Positions 12,101 to 27,100 of a stretch of 64,000 nt of DNA are shown here, one piece after another. A model generated the notes under the pieces. It was not told the DNA's origin, did no database searches, and was given only the letters and a program-made list of their open reading frames with translations. The position numbers and the translations under genes were made by a program. How positions within the stretch are numbered: position 1 is the first letter of the stretch; every line of letters starts with the position of its first letter. This stretch comes from Maniola hyperantus (lineage: Eukaryota; Arthropoda; Insecta; Lepidoptera; Nymphalidae), in the NCBI RefSeq assembly GCF_902806685.2, contig NC_048539.1:14920378-14984377 (forward strand). Direction: 5' to 3'.

Positions 12101-15100
12101 GATCAGTCAGTCAGATTTTATCAAAACCTAAACCTAAAAACAAATTTGATGTTTTCACGGTTTGTAAAACCATACTTACCGGTAAACCGGTTGAATAAGT
12201 ATTTTGTATGTCAAAATACAAAGTCTTTTAAAAATTTGGTGATTGAAAAATCAGCCGTAATAATAAATTTTAAAATTAAAATCCACTAGGTGTTTTGAAA
12301 ATATTCTGAGTACTCGTATTATGTATGCAAATATAATGTGCTAAGAGCTTTATCATATTTGCATGCTGAATTACAGAGAAGGGCGTAGTAATTGGATTAC
12401 GACTTCAAATGCAATTTCACACGCAATTATTTAAATACAATAACTTAAGCAGCCGTCTAACAAAACGGTGTAAATACACGAAAAAATTTTTACAGGAGGA
12501 GCAAAAAAGTAAATGAAAGCTTCTGAAACTACACCGTAATTCACGAACTTTGGACTCAATTTCAGTGCAGTTTTATACCGATTTGCTTGCAAATGAATTC
12601 AAGTTTACAATCAAAGATCAAAATCATGAACTTAAGGTGACGCAGGACGCTCGACCGAAATTGGCAGCGCACGTGGGTAACGTGTTTGCTTTTCACTTGA
12701 CATTGTATGAGAAAGTTGAGAGGCACGATGATTATCACTGAAATCAAGCGCGCGAAAAAGGTTTAGGAAAAGTATTTTTGAGAAAAAAACTACTGAATTT
12801 ATGTTTGCAAAGTAAAGTTATTTCAACTAATGAATAAATAAACTACGTCTTATGATAAATTGTTTTACAATTTTCATATCCCTAATCTTATTTATTTACG
12901 CCTAAAGTTGTCATAAATTTAGTGTTAAAATAGGAATCTTTTGAGGCTCGTAACTTTTAAATCAATATTTTTTTCAATGTTTTAGATATCATTGAACCTA
13001 GATAATGACGAGATAAATCAATATAATTCTTAGTTTTGTGCGTACAATATCGAATATTGTTGTATTTTCCCTCCTACGTTTGTATGGAGAAAGCACCGAA
13101 CTGAGTCCCCTTATACGTTCGGACTACAGTTTTTTTTAATCAGAAGTGTATATACAACGCGTTTTGTTGGCTAGCTCCTCAATTGACACTCCACCACACT
13201 ATCACACCGTATCGAATCTCCGCACGCAAGACGTTAGTACTATTATATTATTCTGTGACGCAAGATACTCAACGGGGTTCTAAAATTACGTCAAAAGTTT
13301 ACGTTTTCATTGGTAGTAAATAACCGAACTCGACGTGGAAATCGGATTGCGAAACTTTGATGTGTGTCGAATTTAGATAAGTGTTAAGTGAGAAATTATA
13401 CTTTATTGTTTCCGTTTTATTCCAAGTCTCCGAAGTGAATTTATTGTCATATGTCCCGATGTTGTTTCTAATCGATTTCGCAATCGTCTCGGTTCGAAAC
13501 TGGGTTATATGTACCATAAATCATAATAATTTTAACGAGCATACTTCGCGGCTCCATTTTGGTGTCTTCGTGTTGGGAGTAGTACTTCATACCTATACTA
13601 TAGTATAAACAGATACGCAGTAGTCCGACGCCTTTGATCTCGTGGCAAATGGCTACCACGACGACCTTTCAATATAGGGTCCTCATAACGTAGGCCAGTT
13701 CGGGCCACTCCTTCGTACCGCACTTACCGCACGATTGCTCTGCGACGGCTTCGTCGAACCTCTGTACAGTACGTGGCAAAAAGTAATGTACATCGACATT
13801 TAGGAGGAGATACCCGGCTGAGTTTGTTGTGGGCTCTTCTCAGACCTGGGCGCGTTTGGAACCCTCGTAGCTTTATTTTTAAGTTTGCGTAATAATTATC
13901 ACCACTATATCTTAGAAATCCAACATCTGACCATCAAAAATAGTTATTAATTACCTATTTTGAATAAATCATTTGACTTGACTTGACTTGACTTGACTAG
14001 CAGATTTGAAGAGCGTTGTCGTTGTCATTGAGACCGACAAAACGTTGGATAGGTATGAGTGACGGAGACAACGCTCTACAAAGCCGAAATGTCATTCTAA
14101 AGGCCGATGTACATTAGTTTCTGCTGCGTACTGTATGTAATATTATATCCTTTACTTTGTGCCTATACCACAATCCATGTAGCGATATTATGATCGATAA
14201 CATTTTCAAGTCGTTTATCGATAACTTTAGAGCATATTTATTGTAGTAAACATAAATTTACATTAATTGTAGAGAATAAAATACTAATGTTACAAGATCT
14301 CATTTGAAGCAACTACAGTAAAATGGCATCATAGATTTACTAAAGCGTAATTTATAGTAATACTAGCTTTTGCCCGCGACTTCGCCACCGGTATTAAATT
14401 AATAATTATAATCTATAGCACAGTGCACTCGGATATGTAGGCTAACGTATCAGTGAAAAGATTTTCAGAATCAGATCATTAGTTCCATCGCCAACCCCTC
14501 CGAGTTTCTTGCTGGTTCTTCTCGGTAGGAAAGGCATTCCAAACCAGTGGTAGATGCATTTGACAATTCAAAAGTACACGTACCCACTTAAAAGTTTAAT
14601 TGCATAAAACATATTTTTATTTTATCATTCCGTAGATTATCTACCTGGATCTGGATATAGGATAGGATCTGGATATAGGATCCAAACTTACAAACTTTAC
14701 CTCTTTATAATAGTGTCAATAAGCCCTGTATTTACGCACAACAGACGGAAACGTTTAAGTGCGGAAACCAGCCCAGAGTGAAGAAGAAGAAAGAAGCCCT
14801 GTATTGTATGAAAAGTCTTTTAATATTCTTTCAATTATTATGCGTATTTTATGGGTATATTAAGGGTATATACGTGTTTTAGATAATAACTATCTAGGAA
14901 GACTTTTTTCACTAATATTTTGGTATATCCTATCTAAAAAAGTAGGTATAGAGTTACGGGTTTTAATAGATATAGGTACGTAATTAATATCAAACGTATT
15001 AGCTACTTACCTTCACCACATCATACATGCAAATAGTAGTTCAGCGTACACGGAAAATCGCTTTGTCTTTTCAAATAAGTATGCAGCCATTACATAGAGC

Positions 15101-18100
15101 GCCAGGATCATATTATAATTATAACTTGTAACTGACCTACATACGGTGGGGCGATGCACCCTCGTCTATAAGTGGATTATAGCGCGTTGTCAAGCAAAAT
15201 CAATCGATCCGCATTTATTATAAAGCTAATAATGGTGTTTCAACCACCGTAGATATGTTAGACATAGCAACTTTAGTAATTTTCCTACAATTTTACATAA
15301 GTTCCTACTAAGTGATTCTATTTACAATTTAACAAACTTTACATTTTTTACAACCCTATCTTAAAGATAAAGAATAGTAGATAAAGATAAAGAATAAAAT
15401 CTATTCATTAAAATTAGTGTAAGAATCGATAACTATTTAATTTAATTTACAAAATGAGGCTAATTCCGTTGTACGCAATCTCTAAACTAAACTAAAATGG
15501 CACGTCTAAATCTATTGCTATCCCTTTCATAATGTTGCTTGCGGGAAAGGATGGCACTAGATTTAGACCTGTTAATTTAGTTTAGTTTAGAGATTGTGTA
15601 CAAGAGAATCGGCCCCAATGTCTGGTTACGACTAGATGAAGCTGACAAAATATTTTTCAGTATAAGTCCCGCAAATTGCTATTGCGCTGGAACCACGTCT
15701 CATTAATATCGAAATTACGTCATTTTGACGTCATTCGACGTATATTTAAGTAAAAATATACCATCAGCTCGAGACTTCAGTCTAGTCAGTTCAGTCTAAA
15801 ATGGCAATCACACGCATTAGCAATTTGCGGGACTTATAATATGACTACTCTCTATTTATCTACTACTAGGTACCTCTAACTTATCACTAAGTATTTTTTT
15901 TATTTTATACCGTAATCTAAACATTTGGTATGTTTTATACTAATCAACCAAGAAAATCCAAGTTTCGCATCATATAAGTAGTCTGAATAAAAATGGTTCT
16001 ATAGATAACTCATGCTAGAATTGTTTCTACATTTCTATTGATTGGATTCTATTTACGGTTATTTTTAAATGCATAGAAGAGTGCTCACCTTGATTAAGCA
16101 GAATGTAGACCTTCAGACAGACGTACTCCTCCATCCGCAGCTGGATGCGGCGGAACACGCACGTGATCTGCGTCATCTTCTCCACCACGAGTCCCACGTC
16201 CAGTCGGAGCTGCTCCAACGTTATGGGCCTGCCCATTAACGACGTTAGGCAGTTCTGTAGCGTTCTAAGATTCGCGTTTACCTACGATAAATGGGAAATT
16301 TGATTTAGTAATCACCGTCAATGCTCCCGACTGAATTTTGGCCACGGCGAAAAATGAATCAGTCAGTCACCTTTTTTTTCTAAATAAAGGAAAAGCTTAC
16401 TGACTGACTGATCTATCAACGTACAGGTAAAGCTACTGGACAGATCGGGCTGAAATTTGGCATGCAGATAGCTATTATAACGTAGGCATCCGCTAAGAAA
16501 GTATTTTTGAAAATTTAACCCCTAAGGGAGTGAAATAGGGGTTTGAAATTTTTGTAGTCCTCGTGGACGAAGTCGCGGAGTGCGGACATTTTTTTTTTTT
16601 TTTTTATTCTTTATTGTACACCAAAAAATAAAAAAATAAAAAAAGACACAAAAAGAAACATGTAAAAGAAGAACATACAATCAGCGGCCTTATCGCTGTG
16701 AAGCGATCTCTACCAGGCAACTAGGTTGAAGAGGATTTAAGGGCTAGTGAAAACTGGGTTTAAGGTGTTAGGGAACATAAAGATAATAATTATAATATAA
16801 GTAATATGTATATTAATAGGCACAGAAATGCCTTAATAATAATATATAGATAAAGATATACACAGGTACATATATAATACATAATATATATACATATATT
16901 AATATATAATATAGTGTTAGATGAATAATAAATATACAACAATAATATTATGAGTAATATTGATGTTTTAATTGTAGGATAATATATTGTAGGACATAAG
17001 CTTGATTTATATATAACTAGATGATGCCCGCAACATTATCTGCGTGGATTTAGTTTTTAAAAATCCCGTGGGAACTCTTTGATTTTCCGGGATAAAAAGT
17101 AGCCTATGTCCTTCCCCGGGATGCAAGCTATCTCCATACCAAATTTCGTCAAAATCAGTTGAACGGATAGGCCGTGAAAAGCTAGCAGACAGACAGAGAG
17201 ACAGACAGACACACTTTCGCATTCATAATATTAGTATGGAAGTATGGATGATAAAGACTGAAGATTTATTTTACCTAGGATTACGACGGCGGCACGGAAT
17301 ATGAATTGACTTTTATGTAATACAGCAATACATAAGCATATAGGAAATGCACTAGACAATGAAAATAGTTTTTGTATAACTGCCGGTATTACTGTTACGC
17401 TTATGTAATACATAGGTACTGCGAAAGAAACATACATGCGTTTCTTTATATTTTCCGATGAACTGATAGGGCTATAATGAACTGATTCTGACGGCAAGTA
17501 AATTTTATAGTATTTGCATCTTTTTCTTACCAATGTAAGAAGTAAAGGACAGGCAAACTCAATTTAATTTTAAACTGTCAAATCTCGTAACCTTAGGTGC
17601 CAGTCGTGAGCATAGTGTTTTGTAGAGAAGCACGAAAATTTAGCATTTAGCGTCTTTAAAATTCATTTTCCGTCCTTTTTTAGCAATATTAAAAAGAAAA
17701 AGATGCAGATATTCTAAATTTAGTTTAGAGAAAGACATTAGAATCGACGTCATAAAATATAGATAAAACAGAAAAAGATTCCATAACGATATTAATAGGT
17801 CCATGTCCACCTGCATCATTTCAGATGAATGGCACCACCAAGGTAATCAGCATAATAACTTAAGATACATAATGTGATTATTTATTAACTCAGTTTTTGG
17901 TTGGAATATCAAACCAGTAAATATTTGTGTGGATTCATTTGAACTTTATATTGTTTTTACTTATTCGAAAAATTAAAATTAGCTTTAGAGGATATTGGGA
18001 ACAAAATTCAATTTAGTTCTTATGGGAGTTTGAGCTTTCTCTCTTCTGATTGGTCCGCCAAAATGTATCCCATATAAATAGGTATACTAATTGTTTAATT

Positions 18101-21100
18101 TCTCATAATAATTATATGTGTTTCATTTAATCTTTCAATATTGTAATGTCTATTCATACAAGTTTCGAGTATGTAGGACTACTCCTAGTTTTTTTCTCAT
18201 AGGTGGTGAAAAATAGTGTGTCATTCGCGGCCAAAATATTTAATGTTCTCAGGTGGCGTATTTGAATCCTTCGCTACGCTCACCATTTTTCTACAGAATA
18301 ATAAAGCTTTTGAGGAATATACTATCACTTTGGCCCCTTGTGACACAAATAACTATTGCCGCACCGCAATTGAATGAGCAAAAACGATAACAATTTAAAA
18401 CCGTTCAACATAGTTCACATTTACTATTCATCTTAAAAGCCGGGTAGGTAATAGAAACTATGTATTGCATTTTACGATTCTAATAGAGCGGGCTATGCAG
18501 CGCAAGCGTCCGAGTGCAGTGAGACGACTTTCTATTGGTTACGCAACGATGCAGATCACGTAACTGCGCTCGCGCATGTGCGGAAATCCCTCCAGCGAAT
18601 GTGATCATTCGAGTGCCTATAATTCAGGGCTGATTGGTAAAATCATAATCTGTGTTCCACTTAAATATATTTCCTTATTTAATGAATGGATTAAAATAAG
18701 ATTAGATCTGTTGAAATTGTGATTACAGTTTCACTGTGTTCTCGTTAATTTAAGTTTAGTTTATTATTTTTTATTAATATTTATTTAGTTATAAGTTATT
18801 TATTTATATATTCGTTTTTGCGCAAAGATCAGCTCCAAAGGTCACCAAGTTAGACAATCAACTACAGTATATGCAGAGGCAGAGGCAGAGGTTACGAAGG
18901 GGCGCGCGCGATCATGTAGAGTTCCATTACCTGGCCTACCTAGCTATCCCTCTGTGTGACAGAAACTGCCTGTTCTTTTATATAACAAAGTGTCATAACG
19001 TGATGTTCTTCACTCGTTCACATAAATAGTATAATCACCAACAACCAGCTATGCAATGAGACGATTCCTCGTTCTTTTGAAACTAGTTAGTAAAAATTTC
19101 AATATGGCTGCTAGAGGGGCGCCTATGAGGTGCTTGCCTAAATGCCTAGGGCTCTGTCGACATTTAATCCGCCTCTGAGTTAAAAAAAAGAAAGAACTAT
19201 TTAGCACTGAGTCCATGGCCAGTTTAGATTTAACACATTACATGTCCTTTGGTAAACTAAAAAAGGACAAAATAGATTAGGTAGTTAATAAAAATATATT
19301 TACCTCTTGCATGAAATCATGTTCATGGTCTGAGGAAGGTGGTGCATGCGCAAGTTTCCCGTGCATCGCCTGGTACGCTGCCGTCGTTAACACTGAGATC
19401 TCGTGCCATTTCTCCATCAACAGCTTCGAATGGATTTCCATTGGTATTTCCATTATGAACGGCAACTTCTTCGTCCACGCGACCATTTTATGTACAATAG
19501 AGTCACCGATTTTACAAAGTTTGTCACCAATTTCGGAAGTGTCATGTAGGAGATCAGGTAGGTGACGAACGGTGGCAATGTCTTCCATAGCATCACAGTC
19601 TATGAGCGCTCGAATCATATGTAACGCCCTTTCTAAAGGAACGGCACGATCTCGAGAGGACGATACTGCGCTTTCCAGTCTTGCTCGTAAATGTACAACC
19701 TAAAAAAGAGAGACACTGTAAATAAGGATATTCTGATCTAATTAGCATTCAATTTAATTCGATTCTTATTTGGAAACAATTACCTCGCTAGGGTTCGTTA
19801 AGGCAGTCTTTAGTATGGTCCCGTTGACGAGGTGCGGTGGGAGAGGTGGTAAAGGGTCTTTAGGTTTTTCAGGCGGAGACGCTCGACTCGTCGCCGCCGT
19901 AGCCGCTTTCGTGTTCGCCTTCTTGTGTTTCTTATATTTCACTTTATATAAGTTGTACACGGCACCACTATTTCGGCCACCCGGCATTCTGTCTTCACGT
20001 ACAGCTGTTGAAGACAAAACATATTGTAAAAAACCGGCCAAGTGCGAATCAGACTCGCGCACTGAGGGTTCCGTAGCACAATCGTATTTTATCGACATTT
20101 TGCACGATAAATCAAAAACTACTTACTAGATCTCGTTCAAACCAATTTTCGTTGGAAGTTTGCATAATTGTACATCATATATTTTTTTTAGTTTTATCAT
20201 TCTCTTATTTTAGAAGTTACAGGGGGGGGGGACACATTTTACCACTTTGGAAGAGTCTCTCGCGCAAACTATTCTGTTTAGAAAAAAATCATATTAGAAA
20301 CATCAATATCATTTTTGAAGACCTATCCATAGATGGGGTATCTACACATATGGGTTTAATGAAAGAAAAATTTTTGAGTTTCAGTTCTAAGTATGGGGAA
20401 CACCAAAATTTATTGTTTTTTTTTCTATTTTTGTGTAAAAATCTTAATGCGGTTAACAGAATACATCTACTTACCAAGTTTCAACAGTATAGCTTTTATA
20501 GTCTCGGAGAAAAGTGGCTGTGACATACGGACGGACAGACGGACAGACAGACAGACAGACATGACGAATCTATAAGGGTTCCGTTTTTCGCCATTCGGCT
20601 ACGGAACCTTAAAAAGCATTCTATCAAACGCTCGACGTGGAAAAAATTGTTATTAGGTTAATATACGTACCCTGCAAAACCATTCCTTGCTCTATACACT
20701 TTTTGAAACGGCAGTACTGACATCTATTTCTTTGAGCTTTTGTAATTTCACAGCCACCGTCTGCCACACAGGTGTAAACTCGTCGATTTTGCACAGTCCT
20801 TTTAAAAAACCCTTTACAACCTTCACACGTTATAATGCCGTAATGTAATCCCGTTGCTTTATCTTCACAAATCATACAAATCATCGGTTGTTCATCCTCA
20901 TCGCGTTCAGTCTCTGCAGCATACGTCCGGAGTTCAGGCCGGGGCGCCAAGGGACTCGCACTGGGTACACCGGCTACTCCTGCAACACTACCCGCTGCAG
21001 CACTCAAATTTAAAGCGTGCATTTGTTGGTGTGCCGGTAACTGTGAGACATCTCCCGCCCACAAAAGCTCCATGTTTAGCGATGTCACTCTCGGCCTCCT

Positions 21101-24100
21101 CAGTTCACCGCCGAGATTCAGTAGCATTCTGGCCGCTGACTCCTCACTGCACTGCCCCGGGTCAGGTGTCGGTGGCGTTGGCGTATGCGATGCGCTAGCT
21201 GAAGGCTCTGAACTGGTGGTCGGGGCTGGTAACGTCCAAAACATTGTTCTTACACCACCCGATTCTCCCATAATGACCGCCGGCGCACCTCGCCATTGCG
21301 TGGAACCTCGAGATCCCGCTTTCTGCTCCAAGGGTTGCGGTGGGAAATGACCACCTATCAGTTCTGGCTTTACACCATTGATGCAAGCGGCAGGTGGCCA
21401 ATGACCCGGCGAGAGCGATGGATGCGTAGCCTGCGGAGACGGCGCGATGGCACGGGGTCTGTAGGGCTGGGGAGGCTCGGGTTGTGTAGCCTCAGGCTTC
21501 TCGAGCTTGACGGATGAGAATTGAGATGAAGACATAGAGTCATGTTTTCCGACCGGAGAGCTTTCCGATTTGACGACGGAGGACGCTCCTTCGAACTTGA
21601 TCACTGAGTAGGGCGGTGCGGAGCGGATGACGGTGGGGTGGCACGCGGGAGAAGGCGACGGTGAGCCGCCGCCGTCGAACACGGGCGGCGGATGCGGCGG
21701 CGTGCTGCAGCCCGCCTCGGCCATGCGCGGGGACGGCGGGCCGGGGTCCGGCGACGAGGTGCTGGTATCGGCTGCCGACTCGCCTGCGGAGCATACATCG
21801 AGATTAACGACGGTCGCAGACTTCCGCGTCTCCGCGAAAGTATAATAGCGAGGCGTGCTTTTAATAAGTGACAAATAGAAACTAGGTGAAATGTCAACGA
21901 CCGCGCGGCGTGGTCGTAGTCAGTAGAAGTGCGGGGTGCGACGCAGGGACGCGACACTGCACTTCCCGCCGCCGCCGACTAGATTAGCCGGTTGCGTCAC
22001 GACGCGAGCGCGGCCCCGACCACATAGAAAACTAATTTAATTCACGGATGCGATCGCAAAACATTTGGAAAGGCCACTTTACAGCCGAGTGCGAATGCAT
22101 CGCTCGATGATGAATCCGTTTGTATTAAAATATATTTGCATATTTGTTAATTTTATAGTTTACTTTGATCGTTCACGCAATAATCCGGAACGCGGAAAGG
22201 AAAATATGTGGAAAATATAGGAAGCGTGGCCGCACGTTGTAACGGGTGAGCGCGAGATGCGGTGCGCTGCGCGAGGAGAAAGTGAAAGCGGCGCGCGCGC
22301 AGATGGGGCGCCCGGAAGCGTTGCCCACGCGGCGCTGCCGCTGCACAAAGGGCTCTACGAACAACTCTCCTATTGTTTATAAATTTACTTTCGTTTATGA
22401 TATTATACGGTAAACTATTTCATTGATAAAAAGGGTTCACTGATAAACGGAAATAAATCCAGATAGTTTCACAGGTTTCACGGGTTTCACAATTTCATTC
22501 AAATTATATTATGACAATTTACAAAACTAATCAGTTTAAGATAACAAAATCACAAAATCTAATAATTATTTATTAATATTGATGAGTATATTCAACAAAA
22601 CAAAAAGTATGATTCTCATTACCAAAAAGTAAACAATGAATAATTAGAAACTTTACCGACTTTTTATTACTAAATCCATATGCGTAGGTTAATCACACCG
22701 GTCGAAGCTTACATCTTAAATCACTCAGTCCATTGAACTTTGAAACAATTATTATATTTAGAGAACGATAACTTTTAGCACACGAATAACCATGGTTTGT
22801 TAATTTGTGAATTTAATTAGAGGTCTGTCAGCCATTTGTTTAACGGTAAAACTTACGAGCGCCGCGAAAATGTTAGCGCAGGTTTGTTTACGCGAGGAAA
22901 AGTCGCGAAGAAAGTTTTCCACTGGCGGCGCTGGGCAGCGGGCGCGCGCAGTGAGCCCGACCTACCGCACGAGGCAGCGCGGGAGGCTCCCCGCGCGCTT
23001 CCCGGTCCCTCCCTCCAGCCACTATTAGGTCACTCAGACGGCCGTGCGTGCGAAGTGCAACCGCACAATGACTAGTGCAACGCGTGCACCGCTCTCGCTT
23101 CGAGGACGATCTCTATTTCACTCCGCGTCCTTTGCCACATCATTGGTGGGGACCGATCTTTCTAGCCGCGTGATGCAATAGCTGCTGAGGTCTGAGGTCC
23201 TAGGAAGGCCCGCTTCGGAGATAAGTGCCCCGTTTTGATACCGCCTATTACGTTGTCGGTATTGATTGATGGTATTAGCGTATTTATAACGTCGAATTGA
23301 ACCTGTCGAGTGTAAATATGGTGTCGGTCGATTGAAGTTCGATTGTGATTTGTGTTGGAAGCTATTTTCAATGAGTACGGAAGCGTTTGTCGTCAGACAA
23401 CAATAAAGACGCTTACGCAATTCGCAATTCTTTCTATAGGCCGATCTTTTTCGATCGGTGCAAGCGAAGGTCGAGCACGGTCAGCGACCGAGCGGAACTG
23501 GGTCACACCCCTACCCCGGCGCGCGTCTTGCGCCTCCCTCCGCGGCGCCGCGATGCCACGTGTCAGTGCCCCGCGACCTCCTCTATTATTATCTAACCAT
23601 CATCATCATCATGATCAACACATAGTCGGCCCGCTACTGTACACGGGTCTTCCCTCAGAATGAGAAGGATTTTAAGTCCGCTACGCTAGCCCAGTGCGGA
23701 TGGGCAGACTTCCCAAATATTTGAGAACATTAATATGGAGAACTTTCAGGCATGAAGGTCTCCTCACGATATTTTCGTTCACCGTTTGCACGAAACTCCG
23801 AAAAATTTGAAGTGATTCAACCCCCGACCTCCCGAATAGCAGGCCGACGTCTTTTGAGTTTTGTGTGGGCTCTTCTCACACCCGGGCGCGTTTGGAACCC
23901 TCGTTAGTTTTAAGTTTACGTAATTAATTATCACCACTTAGTATATCATGCCTACGTTATAATAGCTATCTGCATGCCAAATTTCAGCCCGATCCGTCTA
24001 GTAGTTTGAACTGTGCGTTGATAGATCAGTCAGTCAGTCAGCCAGTCATCTCTTTAACGTCAGGAAAGCGACAGAAATAGTACCTCCCTGGGTGTAGTAT

Positions 24101-27100
24101 CGATCGCAGCACCCGGTAACATCATATTATCCATTATTTATTTAATTTTCTACTAAATAAAACTTATTATAGTGTTAATGACTTTTTTAATGACAAATTT
24201 TAAATAATGCATGAATAGAAATAGACATTTGAATTATTAAAAACATTTACATGATGAGTATGAGTACACGATGACATCGCAATATTAATGAAATTAGATA
24301 ATTTAGAAATAATTTTGCACGCCATGTTTGGCAGGATATGTAACTGATTACCTAACTTTTAAGACCCCATGTAAATAATATACATGTACCTACCATATCT
24401 GAGCAAAATAAATAAATGATTATGATTATGATTATGATTACTTTCCTTCTAGGATATTTAAAATTGAGAAATACCATTTATGAATTTACAACCATATAAT
24501 GCAATATCGTGACTGAATGCAAATTTATCTAGCTAATAATAAATTAACATTCCTGGTTCTTATAATTGAGAAATAAGTACAGGTACTAACTTGGTAACCT
24601 TCAACAAAAGTGCAATTAAGTATTTACTTAATTTTATGAATTGAAATTATCCTTAGCACGTTAAATTAAAGCAATGGCTTAAGTACATAGGTAGGTACAT
24701 ATAATAATATAGCTCACTACTATAAATTATTATTAAAGTGTTAGGTAGGTGTTACCTCTGTAGAAGTACATACAAATATTGGCATAAAATAATACCTATA
24801 GACATTTCTAGGAACGCTATCGTTATCAACCACTTCTCAATAGTTAACGGCTAACACAACTATAATCAAAATTTTATTCAAGACAATTTTTATATCGGCA
24901 ACTGGCAACACCACGGTAGCGTGGTAGTCAAAAAATTTGTTTATGTTTATGTTTGTTTTATTTTATACATTACTTAAATTTGTTTAAAAATTTCAAGTGC
25001 AATTGGGCAAAATAAAGTGAGTTAACAGCACCATTAATCGCCATTTTACGGTAAGTCCCACAAATTGCTATTGCGCTGGAACCATGTCTCATTAACATCT
25101 AAATGACGTCATTAGAAACTTCAGTCTAGTGCTGACGTCACTAAAATGGTAGCCACGCGCATTAGAAATTTGCGAGACATAAACTACATTATATAACTGC
25201 ATTCATTCATAAAGCATAAAACAATCTGTTTCCGCGCTTTCCTTAACAAATAACGTATGAGACAGAAAAAGATAAATATGTACATACTCGTAAACTGTAA
25301 TGAATAAAAAAAATAACGAAAACAAATAGTGCGGTCGTTCGCGGCGCTAAACGTAGCGTATCACGTTGTAGTGATCCCGCTTATCTTGTACGTTGCATAT
25401 ACGTCCACACGCGAAGGGTGCGTCACGCGGGTGCGTGGCGTCACGGCGCGTCACACCCTCGCGCCGCCTCTCACGTCACGGAACGTTATCAAGATTCACG
25501 CAAATCTATAAATAATTGAACTGTACATCTACTTTTTTTCGCACGAGTCATATGATGATACGAGCGTATTAATAAATCGGTTACGTTTACCGGTCTACAC
25601 TTAAAATAGTAGAGTTCCTGCGTAACTCGCAAATTCAGAAAAAAATGTTATTGTTGAAAAAATCCTGGCAATACACGCACTGGCAATGCAGCGGAGTTGA
25701 AGCGGCGTCTAGCAAACTTGACGGTGTATGGCTATCAGGTAGAGTAATTAGTCTAGCCATTCAAAGAGGTAACGCATCATGCGTTCTGGGCACCGTGTCT
25801 CGTTACAGTGCAGCATGTGGTTTAGATTATATTTTTGGTTTATGATTTTTTTAATTTTAAAATTTTAAAATTTAGTTTTAATAAATAGTAGCCAAATTTA
25901 TAAATTAGGTGTTAATTGAATAAAAATTATTATCTTAATTCGTTTTTACTTGTCGCATTTCATGCGTTTTGGCTTTCAGTATTAGTAAAAACAATTTTTT
26001 CAGCAGTCTACGTGTTTTAAGTATTTTTCGATACCTACTGCAAACTTTAACAAGTCGTAATTTTTAAAAAAACACCAAAGTTACAAAATGTATCTTGAAG
26101 TCACAAATCGCAGATTTTATCGGTATTATATATTATTCTATAAAAAAATAATTTTTCCTGCTGCATAATGCATTAATTCTCAAAACAGATAAGTTTAGCA
26201 GCTAATTTAATAGGCACATTATAATAATCAACGTAAGTGATTCACAAATTCTAAACTAGTTGTTCATAATTTGAAAGTCCTTAACCTTTAACTTGACCAC
26301 TGATATTTTGTCACTTGTATAATATGCACCTATAATCGATCATGCAAGATCTATAATGTTACATAGTCTGTAACATTACCGTGAGCAGTTTTCAGGTTTT
26401 AAAAATAAAAATAGTAGGTATATACATAATCGCACAATGGCATTGGACTTGTTAAACCGGATTTTTGAAGATAATTTCGAGTTGCAAGTGAAAGTTGGTG
26501 GAGTTCGTGCCGCTCGCAACGAATCAGGTTATGTTTAGCATCGAATATTATTTAACTTTCGACGGATGATGTCGATTATAAAACACTAATTTATTTTCTA
26601 GTGTTATGCAACTTATATGACATTGCTTTTCTAACATTTAAGTGGCGAGGCGTATATTTTTCTTGGTTATTAATGTTCTGTGATTTCATACATTTCTGAA
26701 CACTTGAAATGGCGAAATTTGTATTGTTTGAAAATTTAGAAAGTTTTGTGTTGTTTTGGTGATGAATCCTCTTTAATAAACCCCAGGAATCATAATACAT
26801 ATTTTCATTTAAAATTTTCTGCATTATGAGGCTTTTTCAATACATAAAACATATATAAAGCGACTTCTTAACTCTTTTTGTCATGTTAAGTTACGTAGCA
26901 AATAAAATGAACATTTCCTATTCTAAATCACATGTGCATGCCCTTTGACATTTGGAAAATAACAAAATGGATAAAGAATCTCGTGACATTATATTTTTAG
27001 AGCTGCATGCAGCATTAATTATAACCTATACAAGAACAGATAAAATTATTTAGTTTACGGTCTTTCCTAGAGGTTTTCTTAGAAATTTTATCCGTAATAG

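Noticed and set aside
20854..21845. Several plus-strand frames over HR4 exon 3
   Set aside because: They are shadows of the minus-strand coding exon, opened by its GC-rich codons.
20624..21874. Reading exon 3 as a complete 416-aa protein starting at 21874
   Set aside because: The codon at 21874 is TTG, not ATG, and the frame past 20671 is intron. The splice to exon 4 restores the known LQAVREDRMPGG sequence.
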